From the NCBI GenBank assembly GCA_031257655.1, contig JAIROF010000054.1, positions 1-18,999 of the forward strand: a DNA stretch of 18,999 nucleotides, given 5' to 3'. This document shows positions 6,348 through 13,057 of the stretch, piece by piece. The notes beneath the pieces were generated by a model. The model was not told the DNA's origin and did not search any database. It saw only the letters and a list, made by a program, of their open reading frames with translations. Every line of letters starts with the position of its first letter. Position 1 is the stretch's first letter. Made by a program: the position numbers and the translations under genes. This DNA comes from Prevotellaceae bacterium. GTDB lineage: Bacteria; Bacteroidota; Bacteroidia; Bacteroidales; UBA932.

Positions 6348-6534
6348 TTCATCTTACGCTTTGTGGGTAGCCTCTCATCAGCCGGAGGGTGCGAAAAACC
6401 CGATTTTCACTTTTCATACCGCCATGCTCCGCGCGTCCAAAAATTGCAGCTTGCTCTCTTATGCTGCGCTCGGCATGGTTTTGCGCAAAAAACAGCACGG
6501 TAGATGGCGCAGGTTGAGCACGATTTACGCAGAT
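6348..6534. other. Intergenic DNA without a recognised feature
   Basis: This is the first half of the 359-bp gap between cmk and the M3 peptidase gene, both on the minus strand. I see no family match in any frame, no TAnnTTTG promoter near the cmk start and no hairpin followed by a T-run. Confidence 0.5.
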
Positions 6535-6665
6535 TTTATTCAATTCGTGCAATTCGCAGACAAAAAAATCTGTGCAATCTGTGTAATCTGTGTAATCTGT
6601 GCAATCTGTGGACAAAAAAATTCGTGCAATTCGTGCAATTCGCGGACAAAAAAATCTGTGTACGC
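6535..6665. repeat. Nested nonamer repeats (AATTCGTGC / AATCTGTGY) with GACAAAAAAA spacers
   Basis: Blocks of 9-bp units alternate: AATTCGTGC units, then GACAAAAAAA, then four to five AATCTGTGY units, GACAAAAAAA again, AATTCGTGC units, a third GACAAAAAAA and a final TCTGTG. The whole is a repeat of repeats, with two related 9-mer families punctuated by a 10-bp spacer. Reading frames through it give low-complexity peptides only. It directly precedes the AATTCTC heptamer array at 6670. Confidence 0.9.
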
Positions 6666-6669
6666 CGAA

Positions 6670-6704
6670 AATTCTCAATTCTCAATTCTCAATTCTCAAT
6701 TCTC
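6670..6704. repeat. Heptamer array AATTCTC, 5 copies
   Basis: Five exact copies of the unit seen at 1-110. It ends 2 nt before the stop codon (CTA, 6707-6709 on the plus strand) of the minus-strand M3 peptidase gene, and so occupies the same place relative to its gene as the array beyond hldD. Confidence 0.96.
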
Positions 6705-6706
6705 AA

Positions 6707-8809
6707 CTAATTCAGTCCTCTTCTTTCCAAGAGGGGATTTATGCTTGGCTCTGCGCCTCGGAATCGTTTGTAGAGCGTCATGGCGTCTTCTGTTCCGCCG
6801 CGCTCGAGGATGCAGCGGCGCAGCGCCGTCGCCACGCCTCGGTCGAACACGTTTCCGGTTTTTAGGAACTGGTCAAAGGCGTCGGCGTCGAGCACCTCCG
6901 ACCAGATGTAGCTGTAGTATCCGGCTTCGTAGGCGCTGCTGGAGAAGATGTGGTTGAAGTAGGTGGTGCGGTAGCGCGGCAGTATTGCCGGCATGAGCCG
7001 GATTTTCCGCATGGCATTTTGTTCAAACTGCTGCACGTCTACCGCTACGGTATCCTTCACGATGTGGTAGTCCATGTCGAGCCACGATGCGGCGAGGTAC
7101 TCCACCGTTTTGAAGCCTTGCCCGAAGCGGGCGGAGGCGGTAATCTTGTCCACAAGGTCGGCGGGGATGAGCTCATTCGTTGCGTAGTGGCGGGCGTAGA
7201 GGTTGAGCAGCTCCGGACGGAACGCCCAGTTTTCCATTATCTGCGAAAGCATTTCCACAAAGTCGCGGGGAACATTTGTTCCGGCCAGGCTGCGGTATTG
7301 GCAGCTGGAGAAGAGGCTGTGGAGGGCGTGCCCAAATTCGTGGAAGAACGTCTCCACCTCGTCGGGGGTGAGCAGCGCGGGGGCGTCGCCGGTGGCGGGC
7401 GAAAAGTTGCACACCAGCGAAATGACCGGCGGTACCCGCTTGCCGTTGTGGTAGCGCTGCTCGCGGAAGTCCGTCATCCATGCCCCGCCGCGCTTGCCGT
7501 TACGGGGAAAAAAGTCCATGTAGATGAGGCCAAGAAAATCGCCGTTGCTGTCGTTGGCGCCAAAGCACACAACGTCTTCGTGGTAAACCGGCACGTCGGT
7601 AACCTGCGTGAACGTCACGCCGTAGAGCTTTTCTACCAGCGTAAAGATGCCGTTGCGCACGTTTTCGAGCGTAAAGTAGGGGCGCAGCTGCTCGTCGTCT
7701 AAGCTATAGCTTTGCTGCCGGAGCTTTTGGGCGTAGTAGCGCCAGCCGGAGGCGGTCAGCGGTGCAGGCGCGGCGCTCCTGCCGGCCAGCTCCTCCAGCG
7801 CCCGTTGCTCCTGCTCCGCCTTCCGCAGGGCCGGCGCCCACAGCTGCGACAGCATGGCGTACACGTTTTGCGGCGTCTTGGCCATGCAGTCCTCGAGCAC
7901 GTAGTCCGCGTAGGTTTCGTAGCCAAGCAGGTTGGCCTTTTGAACGCGAAGGCTCACGATGCGGGATACCACGCCGTTGTTGTCCTTATCGTTGCCGTTG
8001 TTGGCGCGGTTGGCGTAGGCGTTGAGCATTTTTTCGCGCAGCGGGTGCGCATCCGCGTACTGCAGGAAGGGCATTATGCTCGGATTTTTGAGCGTAAACA
8101 CCCACTTGCCTGCGCAGCCTTCCGCTTCGGCGGTGGCGGCGGCAACGTCAACCAGCGACTGCGGCAGCCCGGAGAGGTCGTTCGCCTCGTCTATCACCAG
8201 CCGGAAGCTGTTGGTTTCGCTCAGCAGGTTTTGCCCAAACCGGAGCAGCAGCGTGGAGAGCTGCTCGTTCACCTGCCGCAGCTTCTCCTTGTTTTCGGGC
8301 GACAGGCCGGCCCCGCCGCGAACGAAGTCCTTGTACGTATTGTCCAGCAGCTTTTTTTGCTCAAGGCTCAAGCCGAGCGAATCGCGCTGCGCGTACACCG
8401 CCGCTATCCGGGCAAACAGCTGCTCGTTGAGCAGCATATCGTCCCGGTGCTTGGACAGCAGGGGCGTTACCTGCTCCGCAATGGCGTCCATTTCGGGGCT
8501 TGTTTCGGCTTCCAAAAGGTTGAAGAAGACGTACCGCACGCGCCGCAGCATGTCGCCGCTCAGCTCCAGCGCCTCGATGGTGTTGACAAAATTCGGCGCC
8601 TGGCCGCTCGCGGCGATGCTCGACACCTCCGCCGCCTGGCGCTTTATCCCCTCCTCGAAGGCCGGCAGGTAGTGCGCGGCTGTGATCTTGTCGAATGGGG
8701 GAACGCCGTGCGGCGTTTGGTATTCGCCAAAAAACGGGTTGCTGACCGTACCGGAACAGGCGGTCGCTGCGGCTGCGATGAACATGATAAATGTATTTTT
8801 TTTAAACAT
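6707..8809 (-). CDS. M3 family zinc metallopeptidase (peptidyl-dipeptidase Dcp-like), lipoprotein
   Basis: Thimet-oligopeptidase-like enzyme that trims short peptides; Dcp members remove C-terminal dipeptides. The 700-residue protein has the usual length for Dcp/OpdA. The zinc site is HEFGH at 490-494 (His490, Glu491, His494), with Glu519 of DFVEMLSQIMENW as third ligand. The downstream segment around ASARFGQGFKTVEYLAASWLD and the Tyr-rich SSAYEAGYYSYIWSEVLDADAFDQF near the C-terminus are family signatures. Residues 1-18 form a signal with a lipobox-like ATAC ending at Cys18, so the mature enzyme is probably a lipoprotein of the cell envelope rather than cytosolic like E. coli Dcp. The gene appears monocistronic. 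Heptamer arrays lie just beyond both ends: AATTCTC after the stop and AATTAGG before the start. Confidence 0.95.
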   Translation of the reverse strand: MFKKNTFIMFIAAAATACSGTVSNPFFGEYQTPHGVPPFDKITAAHYLPAFEEGIKRQAAEVSSIAASGQAPNFVNTIEALELSGDMLRRVRYVFFNLLEAETSPEMDAIAEQVTPLLSKHRDDMLLNEQLFARIAAVYAQRDSLGLSLEQKKLLDNTYKDFVRGGAGLSPENKEKLRQVNEQLSTLLLRFGQNLLSETNSFRLVIDEANDLSGLPQSLVDVAAATAEAEGCAGKWVFTLKNPSIMPFLQYADAHPLREKMLNAYANRANNGNDKDNNGVVSRIVSLRVQKANLLGYETYADYVLEDCMAKTPQNVYAMLSQLWAPALRKAEQEQRALEELAGRSAAPAPLTASGWRYYAQKLRQQSYSLDDEQLRPYFTLENVRNGIFTLVEKLYGVTFTQVTDVPVYHEDVVCFGANDSNGDFLGLIYMDFFPRNGKRGGAWMTDFREQRYHNGKRVPPVISLVCNFSPATGDAPALLTPDEVETFFHEFGHALHSLFSSCQYRSLAGTNVPRDFVEMLSQIMENWAFRPELLNLYARHYATNELIPADLVDKITASARFGQGFKTVEYLAASWLDMDYHIVKDTVAVDVQQFEQNAMRKIRLMPAILPRYRTTYFNHIFSSSAYEAGYYSYIWSEVLDADAFDQFLKTGNVFDRGVATALRRCILERGGTEDAMTLYKRFRGAEPSINPLLERRGLN

Positions 8810-8821
8810 AACCTTTTGATT

Positions 8822-8860
8822 AATTAGGAATTAGGAATTAGGAATTAGGAATTAAGAATT
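8822..8860. repeat. Heptamer array AATTAGG, 4 copies plus degenerate unit
   Basis: Four AATTAGG units and one AATTAAG in period-7 register, 13 bp upstream of the M3 peptidase start codon. Its transcript would carry the array in the 5' leader, so here the array is start-proximal rather than stop-proximal. Confidence 0.93.
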
Positions 8861-9085
8861 TAACTCTCGGAAGCCTTTTAATTTGATGGTTGCCAGCATT
8901 CTATACCAATTTCACTTTTGTAAATCAATAAAAAACACGGATGCGGCCTACTCGCTTTCATCTTCCCCAGAAAACGCTTCCGGCGTTTTCAAGTGTCGTC
9001 CCCTGCGGGAGTGGCCGGATGCCTGCAATCTGCGCCTATCCCGATAGCCTGCGCCAGCTGCGCGCACCCATTCACGGCGTGCGGG
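8861..9085. other. Intergenic DNA with one short inverted repeat
   Basis: The gap between the AI-2E permease gene and the M3 peptidase gene (both minus strand). The only structure I can support is an 8-bp perfect stem, GAAAACGC (8970-8977) with GCGTTTTC (8983-8990) and a 5-nt loop. It is not followed by a T-run on either strand, so it is not a standard terminator. Any promoter for the M3 peptidase should lie here, but no exact TAnnTTTG was found. Confidence 0.5.
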
Positions 9086-10183
9086 CTATATTTTTTCCGT
9101 GAGCTTGCGCACCACGCGGAAGTGGTTAAAAAATTCTTTGGCAAATACGCGCAGCACCGTGTAGGTGGGGATGGCGATGAGCATTCCCAGAATGCCGCCC
9201 AAGCTGCCGGCCGTGAGGATAACCAAAAATATTTCGAGCGGATGCGCCTTCACGCTGCTGGAGTATATGAGGGGCTGCAGGGCCGCCGCGTCTATCACCT
9301 GAACGCTGAAGAAAACGGCAAGCGCCTTAACCCAAAGCGGGAAAAATTCGACGCCGGTGTTGGCGGACGCGACTAAGCAAACGGCCGTCCCAAGCGCGTA
9401 GCTTATCAGCTGCCCTACGTAGGGAATCATGTTGAGCACGCCCGCCAAAAGCCCGATGAACAGCGCCTGATGCCACGACAAGCCCGCAATCAGCGCAAGG
9501 CCAAGCGTGAGCAGCAGCAGCACGCACAGAATGTCGGAAAATATGCCCACAAAGTAGCGCACCAGCAGCCGGTAAACGGACGTCAGCGCGCGCACGATGT
9601 TGGCCTCGTAGCGCTGCGGAAAAAGGAGGATGATAGCGTGGTAAAAAAGTTTGTCCTCCTTGAGAAAGAAAAACGTGATGAACGATACGGCGAAAACGGC
9701 CACGGCAAAGTTCTTGATGAGGGCGGCCAGCGACCCAAAAAAGCTGGAGAGCTGCGACACGTTGACGATCTTTTCTATCTCGTGCGCTATCGTGCTCTTG
9801 ACCGAAAAATCGGGGTCGGACGAAACGTACTTGCGCACAAGCAGGTCGGCCTGGTGCATTGGCTTGTCGAGCTGGCCTATGATCCCGCCAACGTCCACGC
9901 GGCCAAATTCGTTGAGCTGGCCGGCTATGAGCGGGGTGAAAACGTAAAAGAACAGCACAAACACCAGCCAGATGGAGAGCAGCGTGAGCGCCGCGCACAC
10001 GGCCGTGGGGAGGCGACACTTCTTGTAGCGTAGCCGCGAAAGCTGCTTCATGAGCGGCTTCCCGATGAGCGACAGCACCGCCGCAATCAGCACGTACGTA
10101 ACGATGTGCTGAAAATACCAAACAACCAGCAGTATGGCGGCCGTGGCAACGGCTATGATAATGTATCGTGCAAGCTTATTCAT
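9086..10183 (-). CDS. AI-2E family transporter (PerM-like membrane protein)
   Basis: A 365-residue inner-membrane protein of the AI-2E/PerM family, usual length. It shows a hydrophobic pair near 6-45, another pair near 60-90, a soluble stretch of about 60 residues (roughly 92-150, with LNEFGRVDVGGIIGQL), then a hydrophobic block from about 155. The family core follows, with GLLAGVLNMIPYVGQLIS, VQVIDAAALQPLIYSSSVKAHPLEIFLVIL and AGSLGGILGMLIAIPTYTVLRVFAKEF. Members have been linked to autoinducer-2 export or to cation/proton exchange, so the substrate is open. Its ATG overlaps the psd stop codon in an ATGA, indicating translational coupling. The pairing with psd may only mean shared expression of two membrane proteins. 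Confidence 0.92.
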   Translation of the reverse strand: MNKLARYIIIAVATAAILLVVWYFQHIVTYVLIAAVLSLIGKPLMKQLSRLRYKKCRLPTAVCAALTLLSIWLVFVLFFYVFTPLIAGQLNEFGRVDVGGIIGQLDKPMHQADLLVRKYVSSDPDFSVKSTIAHEIEKIVNVSQLSSFFGSLAALIKNFAVAVFAVSFITFFFLKEDKLFYHAIILLFPQRYEANIVRALTSVYRLLVRYFVGIFSDILCVLLLLTLGLALIAGLSWHQALFIGLLAGVLNMIPYVGQLISYALGTAVCLVASANTGVEFFPLWVKALAVFFSVQVIDAAALQPLIYSSSVKAHPLEIFLVILTAGSLGGILGMLIAIPTYTVLRVFAKEFFNHFRVVRKLTEKI

Positions 10184-10875
10184 ACCGCAACGGTGCTATC
10201 CTCAAATTTTGCCAGAACGGTTTGCGCCCCCCACACCCGCTGCCCCAGCGCCACCTTAACCTCGGCCGAAAGGGGCAAAAACACGTCCACGCGCGATCCG
10301 AACTTGATAAAGCCCATTTGCGCGTTCTGCTCCACCGCCGCTCCCTGCCGGGCGTAGCAGACAATGCGCCGGGCAACGGCGCCCGCAATTTGGCGGCACA
10401 GGATTTTGTGCCTGCCGGTGTGCACTACCACCGTTGTGCGCTCGTTCTTGGTGGAGGATTTGGGGTGCCACGCCACCAGGTATTTTCCAGGATGGTACTT
10501 GGCGTACTCCACCACGCCCGACACGGGGTAGAGGTTGACGTGCACGTTGTTGGGCGACATGAAAATCGACACCTGCCGGCAGCTCGCCCGCAGGTATTCC
10601 GGCTCAAACACCTCCGCTATGGCCACCACCTTGCCGTCGCAGGGCGAAAACACCGCCTCTTCGTCCCGCAGCCGGGGGCGATACGGCACGCGAAAAAAGC
10701 GCACAACAAAGCCCAAAATTACGGCGCAGGCCGCCAGCATCGCATACGAAGCGGCGCCCTGCCCAAATGCGTAGAACGTTACCGCGCACAGCGCCGCAAG
10801 CACCGCAAAGGTAATCGTAATCGTTGCTGTTCCTTCCTTGTGAATGGTCATAGGGGTAATCTTTTTTTTATCCAT
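10180..10875 (-). CDS. psd: Phosphatidylserine decarboxylase
   Basis: Decarboxylates phosphatidylserine to phosphatidylethanolamine at the inner membrane. The protein is about 231 residues from the chosen ATG at 10875; 10851 is an alternative, and an ATG at 10959 would add 28 residues encoded by a direct repeat. After an N-terminal IHKEGT and two hydrophobic segments come FSPCDGKVVAIAEV, SIFMSPNNVHVNLYPVSGVV, KSSTKNERTTVVV, RQIAGAVARRIVCYA, then the self-cleavage site in MGFIKFGSRVDVFLP. Gly193-Ser194 (numbered from 10875) is cut and Ser194 becomes the pyruvoyl group. This FGSR arrangement belongs to the short Psd class, not the LGST class of E. coli. It overlaps the downstream AI-2E gene by 4 nt. 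Confidence 0.94.
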   Translation of the reverse strand: MDKKKITPMTIHKEGTATITITFAVLAALCAVTFYAFGQGAASYAMLAACAVILGFVVRFFRVPYRPRLRDEEAVFSPCDGKVVAIAEVFEPEYLRASCRQVSIFMSPNNVHVNLYPVSGVVEYAKYHPGKYLVAWHPKSSTKNERTTVVVHTGRHKILCRQIAGAVARRIVCYARQGAAVEQNAQMGFIKFGSRVDVFLPLSAEVKVALGQRVWGAQTVLAKFEDSTVAV

Positions 10876-10886
10876 TTTACTGCTGC

Positions 10887-10930
10887 TCAACCGGCGCTTC
10901 GCATCGCTGCTTTTCAACCGGCGCTTCGCA
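10887..10930. repeat. Direct repeat of 17 bp upstream of psd
   Basis: TCAACCGGCGCTTCGCA occurs at 10887-10903 and again at 10914-10930, 27 bp apart. It lies immediately 5' of the proposed psd start and would encode a repeated Lys-Arg-Arg-Leu if the longer psd start were used, which argues against that start. Confidence 0.85.
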
Positions 10931-11012
10931 AAAGTACATGAAAAACTCAGGCTTTCCAAGTGTATGCAACGAAAAAAGGTTTTTTTTACAGAGGAAAGGG
11001 GTAAAATTTTTC

Positions 11013-11138
11013 ATGAGATTGAACAACCAGCTGCGAATTACAACGACGGCGCCGCCGCCGCCGCCGCCGCCGCCATCGCCATCGCCATCGCCTCCCCGGC
11101 GAAGCCGGCCGGAGCGCAGCCATCTCCATAATTTATAG
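11013..11138 (+). CDS. Possible small ORF with an eight-proline run
   Basis: A 41-codon frame with ATG at 11013, preceded at 10991-11001 by the purine-rich GAGGAAAGGGG (11 nt spacing). The peptide begins MRLNNQLRITTTA, continues with eight prolines, then SPSPSPP and a basic tail ending at a TAG. It arises from a (GCC)8(ATCGCC)3 microsatellite, and another frame of the same DNA reads as alanines and Ile-Ala pairs, so it may not be a gene. If translated, the proline run would be expected to stall ribosomes unless EF-P helps, as in leader peptides. It lies about 300 nt ahead of the Gfo/Idh/MocA gene. I recognise no family. Read it as a candidate only. Confidence 0.25.
   Translation: MRLNNQLRITTTAPPPPPPPPSPSPSPPRRSRPERSHLHNL
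11051..11092. repeat. Trinucleotide/hexanucleotide microsatellite (GCC)8(ATCGCC)3
   Basis: Eight GCC units (11051-11074) continue into three ATCGCC units. A CCGGC-GAA-GCCGG hairpin follows at about 11096-11108. Base composition changes sharply afterwards: 11110-11430 is AT-rich. Confidence 0.95.
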
Positions 11139-11435
11139 CTTTACTACCCTTAAGCATTGCCATTTTAACAAATACGCCAAAGCTTGAATTTTACATGTTG
11201 TTTATTAAATTTCACGCAGCAAAAGAGGATGCTTGATTTTGTAATTGAAGTACTATAAATGCTTTATGCCGATTAATTTTAGGGAATTATATTTGCAACC
11301 TTTTTACTGTTAGCTTCATACATAATTTACATGCGGTTTCCCGGATTTTTACAGCGCTGTTGGTTGTTTTTTTGCAAAAAAATGCGCATATTTGCGCACA
11401 ATTCCATCCATAGTAAAATAAAAAACGCCATTACG
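11139..11435. promoter_or_regulatory. AT-rich leader of the Gfo/Idh/MocA gene with two promoter-like sites
   Basis: Two candidate sites read toward the plus-strand gene. The first is TATATTTG at 11288-11295 (exact TAnnTTTG), with TTTA 21 bp upstream at 11263-11266, giving a leader of roughly 130 nt. The second is CATATTTG at 11387-11394 (one mismatch), with TTG 20 bp upstream at 11364-11366, about 40 nt from the ATG. Either could be used. I see no terminator hairpin between them. The psd promoter, on the other strand, was not found. Confidence 0.4.
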
Positions 11436-12803
11436 ATGAAAAAAAATTTAAGCAGAAGAGCCTTCATTTCCAACGCAGCGGCTCTTGGCGTGCTGGGCAC
11501 ATGCGGCACGGGCGCAATCCTTTCGGCCTGTAGCCGCAGCAAGAGTGGCCAATACACGCGGCTTCGCCCGTTGAGCGAAGTGTACATCCCCGAGTTGGGC
11601 GACAAGGCCATCGAGGGGAAGCCCGTAAAGGCCGCCCTCATTGGCTGCGGTGCGCGCGGAACGGGCGCTGCGTACAACTTCCTCGAAGCCGGCGACGGGC
11701 TGAGCATTACCGCGCTGGCCGACATCTTTAAGGACAGGCTGGAGGGGTGCCGCGAAAACCTGAAAAAGGACAAAAACAACGAAATAGCCGACGACCGCTG
11801 CTTCCTCGGATTCGACGCCTACAAGAAAGCCTGCGAAAGCGACGTAGATATGGTCATCATCGCCACCCCATCGCTCTTCCACCCCGACCACATGAAGTAC
11901 GCCATTGAGCAAGGCAAGCACGTGTTCGTCGAAAAGGCAGCCGCCATCGACGCGGTGGGCTACCGCACCTACATGGCCGGCATCCGGCAGGCGCAGGCAA
12001 AAAACCTCTGCATCGTTACCGGAACGCAGCGCCACCACAGCAGAGCCTACAACGAAGCATACCAAAAGGTGCAGGAGGGATACATCGGACGAATCGTTGC
12101 CGGCGACGTCAGGTGGAACCAAGGCCCAATGGACTACAAATGCCGCCGCCCCGAATGGACGGACATGGAGTACATGCTTCGCGACTTCTTTTCCTGGAAT
12201 TGGCTCTGCGGAGACCACATCATCGACCAGGGCGTGCACAACATCGACGTGTTCTGCTGGTTCTCGCACCTTAAGCCGGTGAGCTGCAACGTCATGGGGT
12301 CGCGCCTCCAGCGCACCACCGGAAACATATACGACAACTTTGCCGGCGACATCTTATTCGAAGGCGACGTACACCTCCACGTGCAAGCCCGACAAATCAA
12401 CGGATGCGCCAATGGAGTAGGCGAAATTATTCAGGGTACCAAAGGGCTCTGGAGCAGCTACGACATGAGCATCCGCGACTGGGACGGAAACCTCCTCTGG
12501 AAGTTCGACCCGGAGGCCAACGAAAAAAAGCACAAGCAAAACAACGACTACGTGCTGGAGCACATGGATTTGATAAACCACATCCGCAGCGGTACGGTGG
12601 TGAACAACGCCGAAATAACCGCCATCTCGTCCATGGCGGGAATCATGGCCAGGGAATCGGCCTACACGGGAAAGCTGATTACCTGGGAGGAAATGACCAG
12701 CTCCGACCTCAACCTGAAGCCCGAAGAGCTGCACCTCGGCAACACCGACATGAGCAAATACACCGCCATCCCAAAACCCGGCGTGCCGACAAAGCCCTGC
12801 TAA
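11436..12803 (+). CDS. Gfo/Idh/MocA family oxidoreductase with Tat lipoprotein signal
   Basis: NAD(P)-dependent sugar oxidoreductase-type protein of 455 residues, substrate unknown. The N-terminus MKKNLSRRAFISNAAALG carries a twin-arginine signal followed by a lipobox (LSAC, Cys31), so it is probably exported folded and lipid-anchored. The Rossmann domain starts at KAALIGCGARGTG (near residue 68); later come IIATPSLFHPDH, VFVEKAAAID (in place of the usual EKP), TGTQRHHSRAYNEAY, and GDHIIDQGVHNIDVFCWF, whose Asp and His are likely catalytic. These features match the large Bacteroidota branch used on glycans, and some relatives (GH109) use NAD for glycoside hydrolysis. An upstream ATG at 11331 is open in frame but would bury the Tat motif, so 11436 is preferred. 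It stands alone between oppositely oriented units. Confidence 0.92.
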   Translation: MKKNLSRRAFISNAAALGVLGTCGTGAILSACSRSKSGQYTRLRPLSEVYIPELGDKAIEGKPVKAALIGCGARGTGAAYNFLEAGDGLSITALADIFKDRLEGCRENLKKDKNNEIADDRCFLGFDAYKKACESDVDMVIIATPSLFHPDHMKYAIEQGKHVFVEKAAAIDAVGYRTYMAGIRQAQAKNLCIVTGTQRHHSRAYNEAYQKVQEGYIGRIVAGDVRWNQGPMDYKCRRPEWTDMEYMLRDFFSWNWLCGDHIIDQGVHNIDVFCWFSHLKPVSCNVMGSRLQRTTGNIYDNFAGDILFEGDVHLHVQARQINGCANGVGEIIQGTKGLWSSYDMSIRDWDGNLLWKFDPEANEKKHKQNNDYVLEHMDLINHIRSGTVVNNAEITAISSMAGIMARESAYTGKLITWEEMTSSDLNLKPEELHLGNTDMSKYTAIPKPGVPTKPC

Positions 12804-12828
12804 GAAAGAAAAAAAGCTTTCGCTGCTA

Positions 12829-12874
12829 CGCCGTTATTGTCCGAACTCGGTTTTTATGGGATTAAGATGATTAA
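12829..12874 (-). repeat. Dispersed repeat R, copy 1 (46 bp)
   Basis: The reverse complement reads TTAATCATCTTAATCCCATA, then AAAACCGAGTTCGGACAATA and ACGGCG. It matches 17512-17565 except for a deletion of 8 bp and a few substitutions. The two copies lie in opposite orientation, each just after a plus-strand coding region. Confidence 0.85.
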
Positions 12875-12909
12875 CTCATATTACGCAGCAAAAGCGCCTC
12901 AGCGGCGAA

Positions 12910-12952
12910 ATAGCGCTGTAGAGACGCACGGCGTGCGTCTCTACAGCGCTAT
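12910..12952. repeat. Dispersed palindrome, copy B: perfect 20-bp inverted repeat
   Basis: The left arm, 12910-12929 (ATAGCGCTGTAGAGACGCAC), is exactly complementary to the right arm, 12933-12952, with GGC between. It is the intact relative of the hairpin at 2010-2056. The sequence to its right, as far as about 13005 (CGCCATGCGCC, a short A-run, CAGCTC), resembles the reverse complement of 1953-2009. It lies between the Gfo/Idh/MocA and dihydroorotase genes, whose transcripts converge here, so it could serve as a two-way terminator or as a REP-like element. There is no adjacent T-run; an isolated T-tract lies at 13034-13045. Confidence 0.95.
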
Positions 12953-13057
12953 GCGTGTCGCGCCATGCGCCATCAATCCTCCAAATCAAAAAAATCACAG
13001 CTCAGACAGCGGCATGCGCAACATGAGCTAATGATTTTTTTTTTTTGCGCAAGCAGC

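Noticed and set aside
6349..6957. Open frames in the cmk to M3 peptidase gap on both strands
   Set aside because: They translate the 9-mer and 7-mer repeats into periodic peptides (for example TDYTDYTDCTDF), which are repeat artefacts.
7712..8827. Long plus-strand open frame opposite the M3 peptidase gene
   Set aside because: Low-complexity composition with no family features; the minus-strand gene is complete, with HEFGH.
8970..8990. Rho-independent terminator for the AI-2E gene
   Set aside because: The 8-bp stem is clean but no T-run follows it on either strand, and it lies about 100 nt past the stop.
10844..11131. Plus-strand frame running from the psd start into the GCC repeat
   Set aside because: Its first part is antisense to psd and to the 17-bp direct repeat, and its end is an alanine run from the microsatellite. 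I see no independent support.
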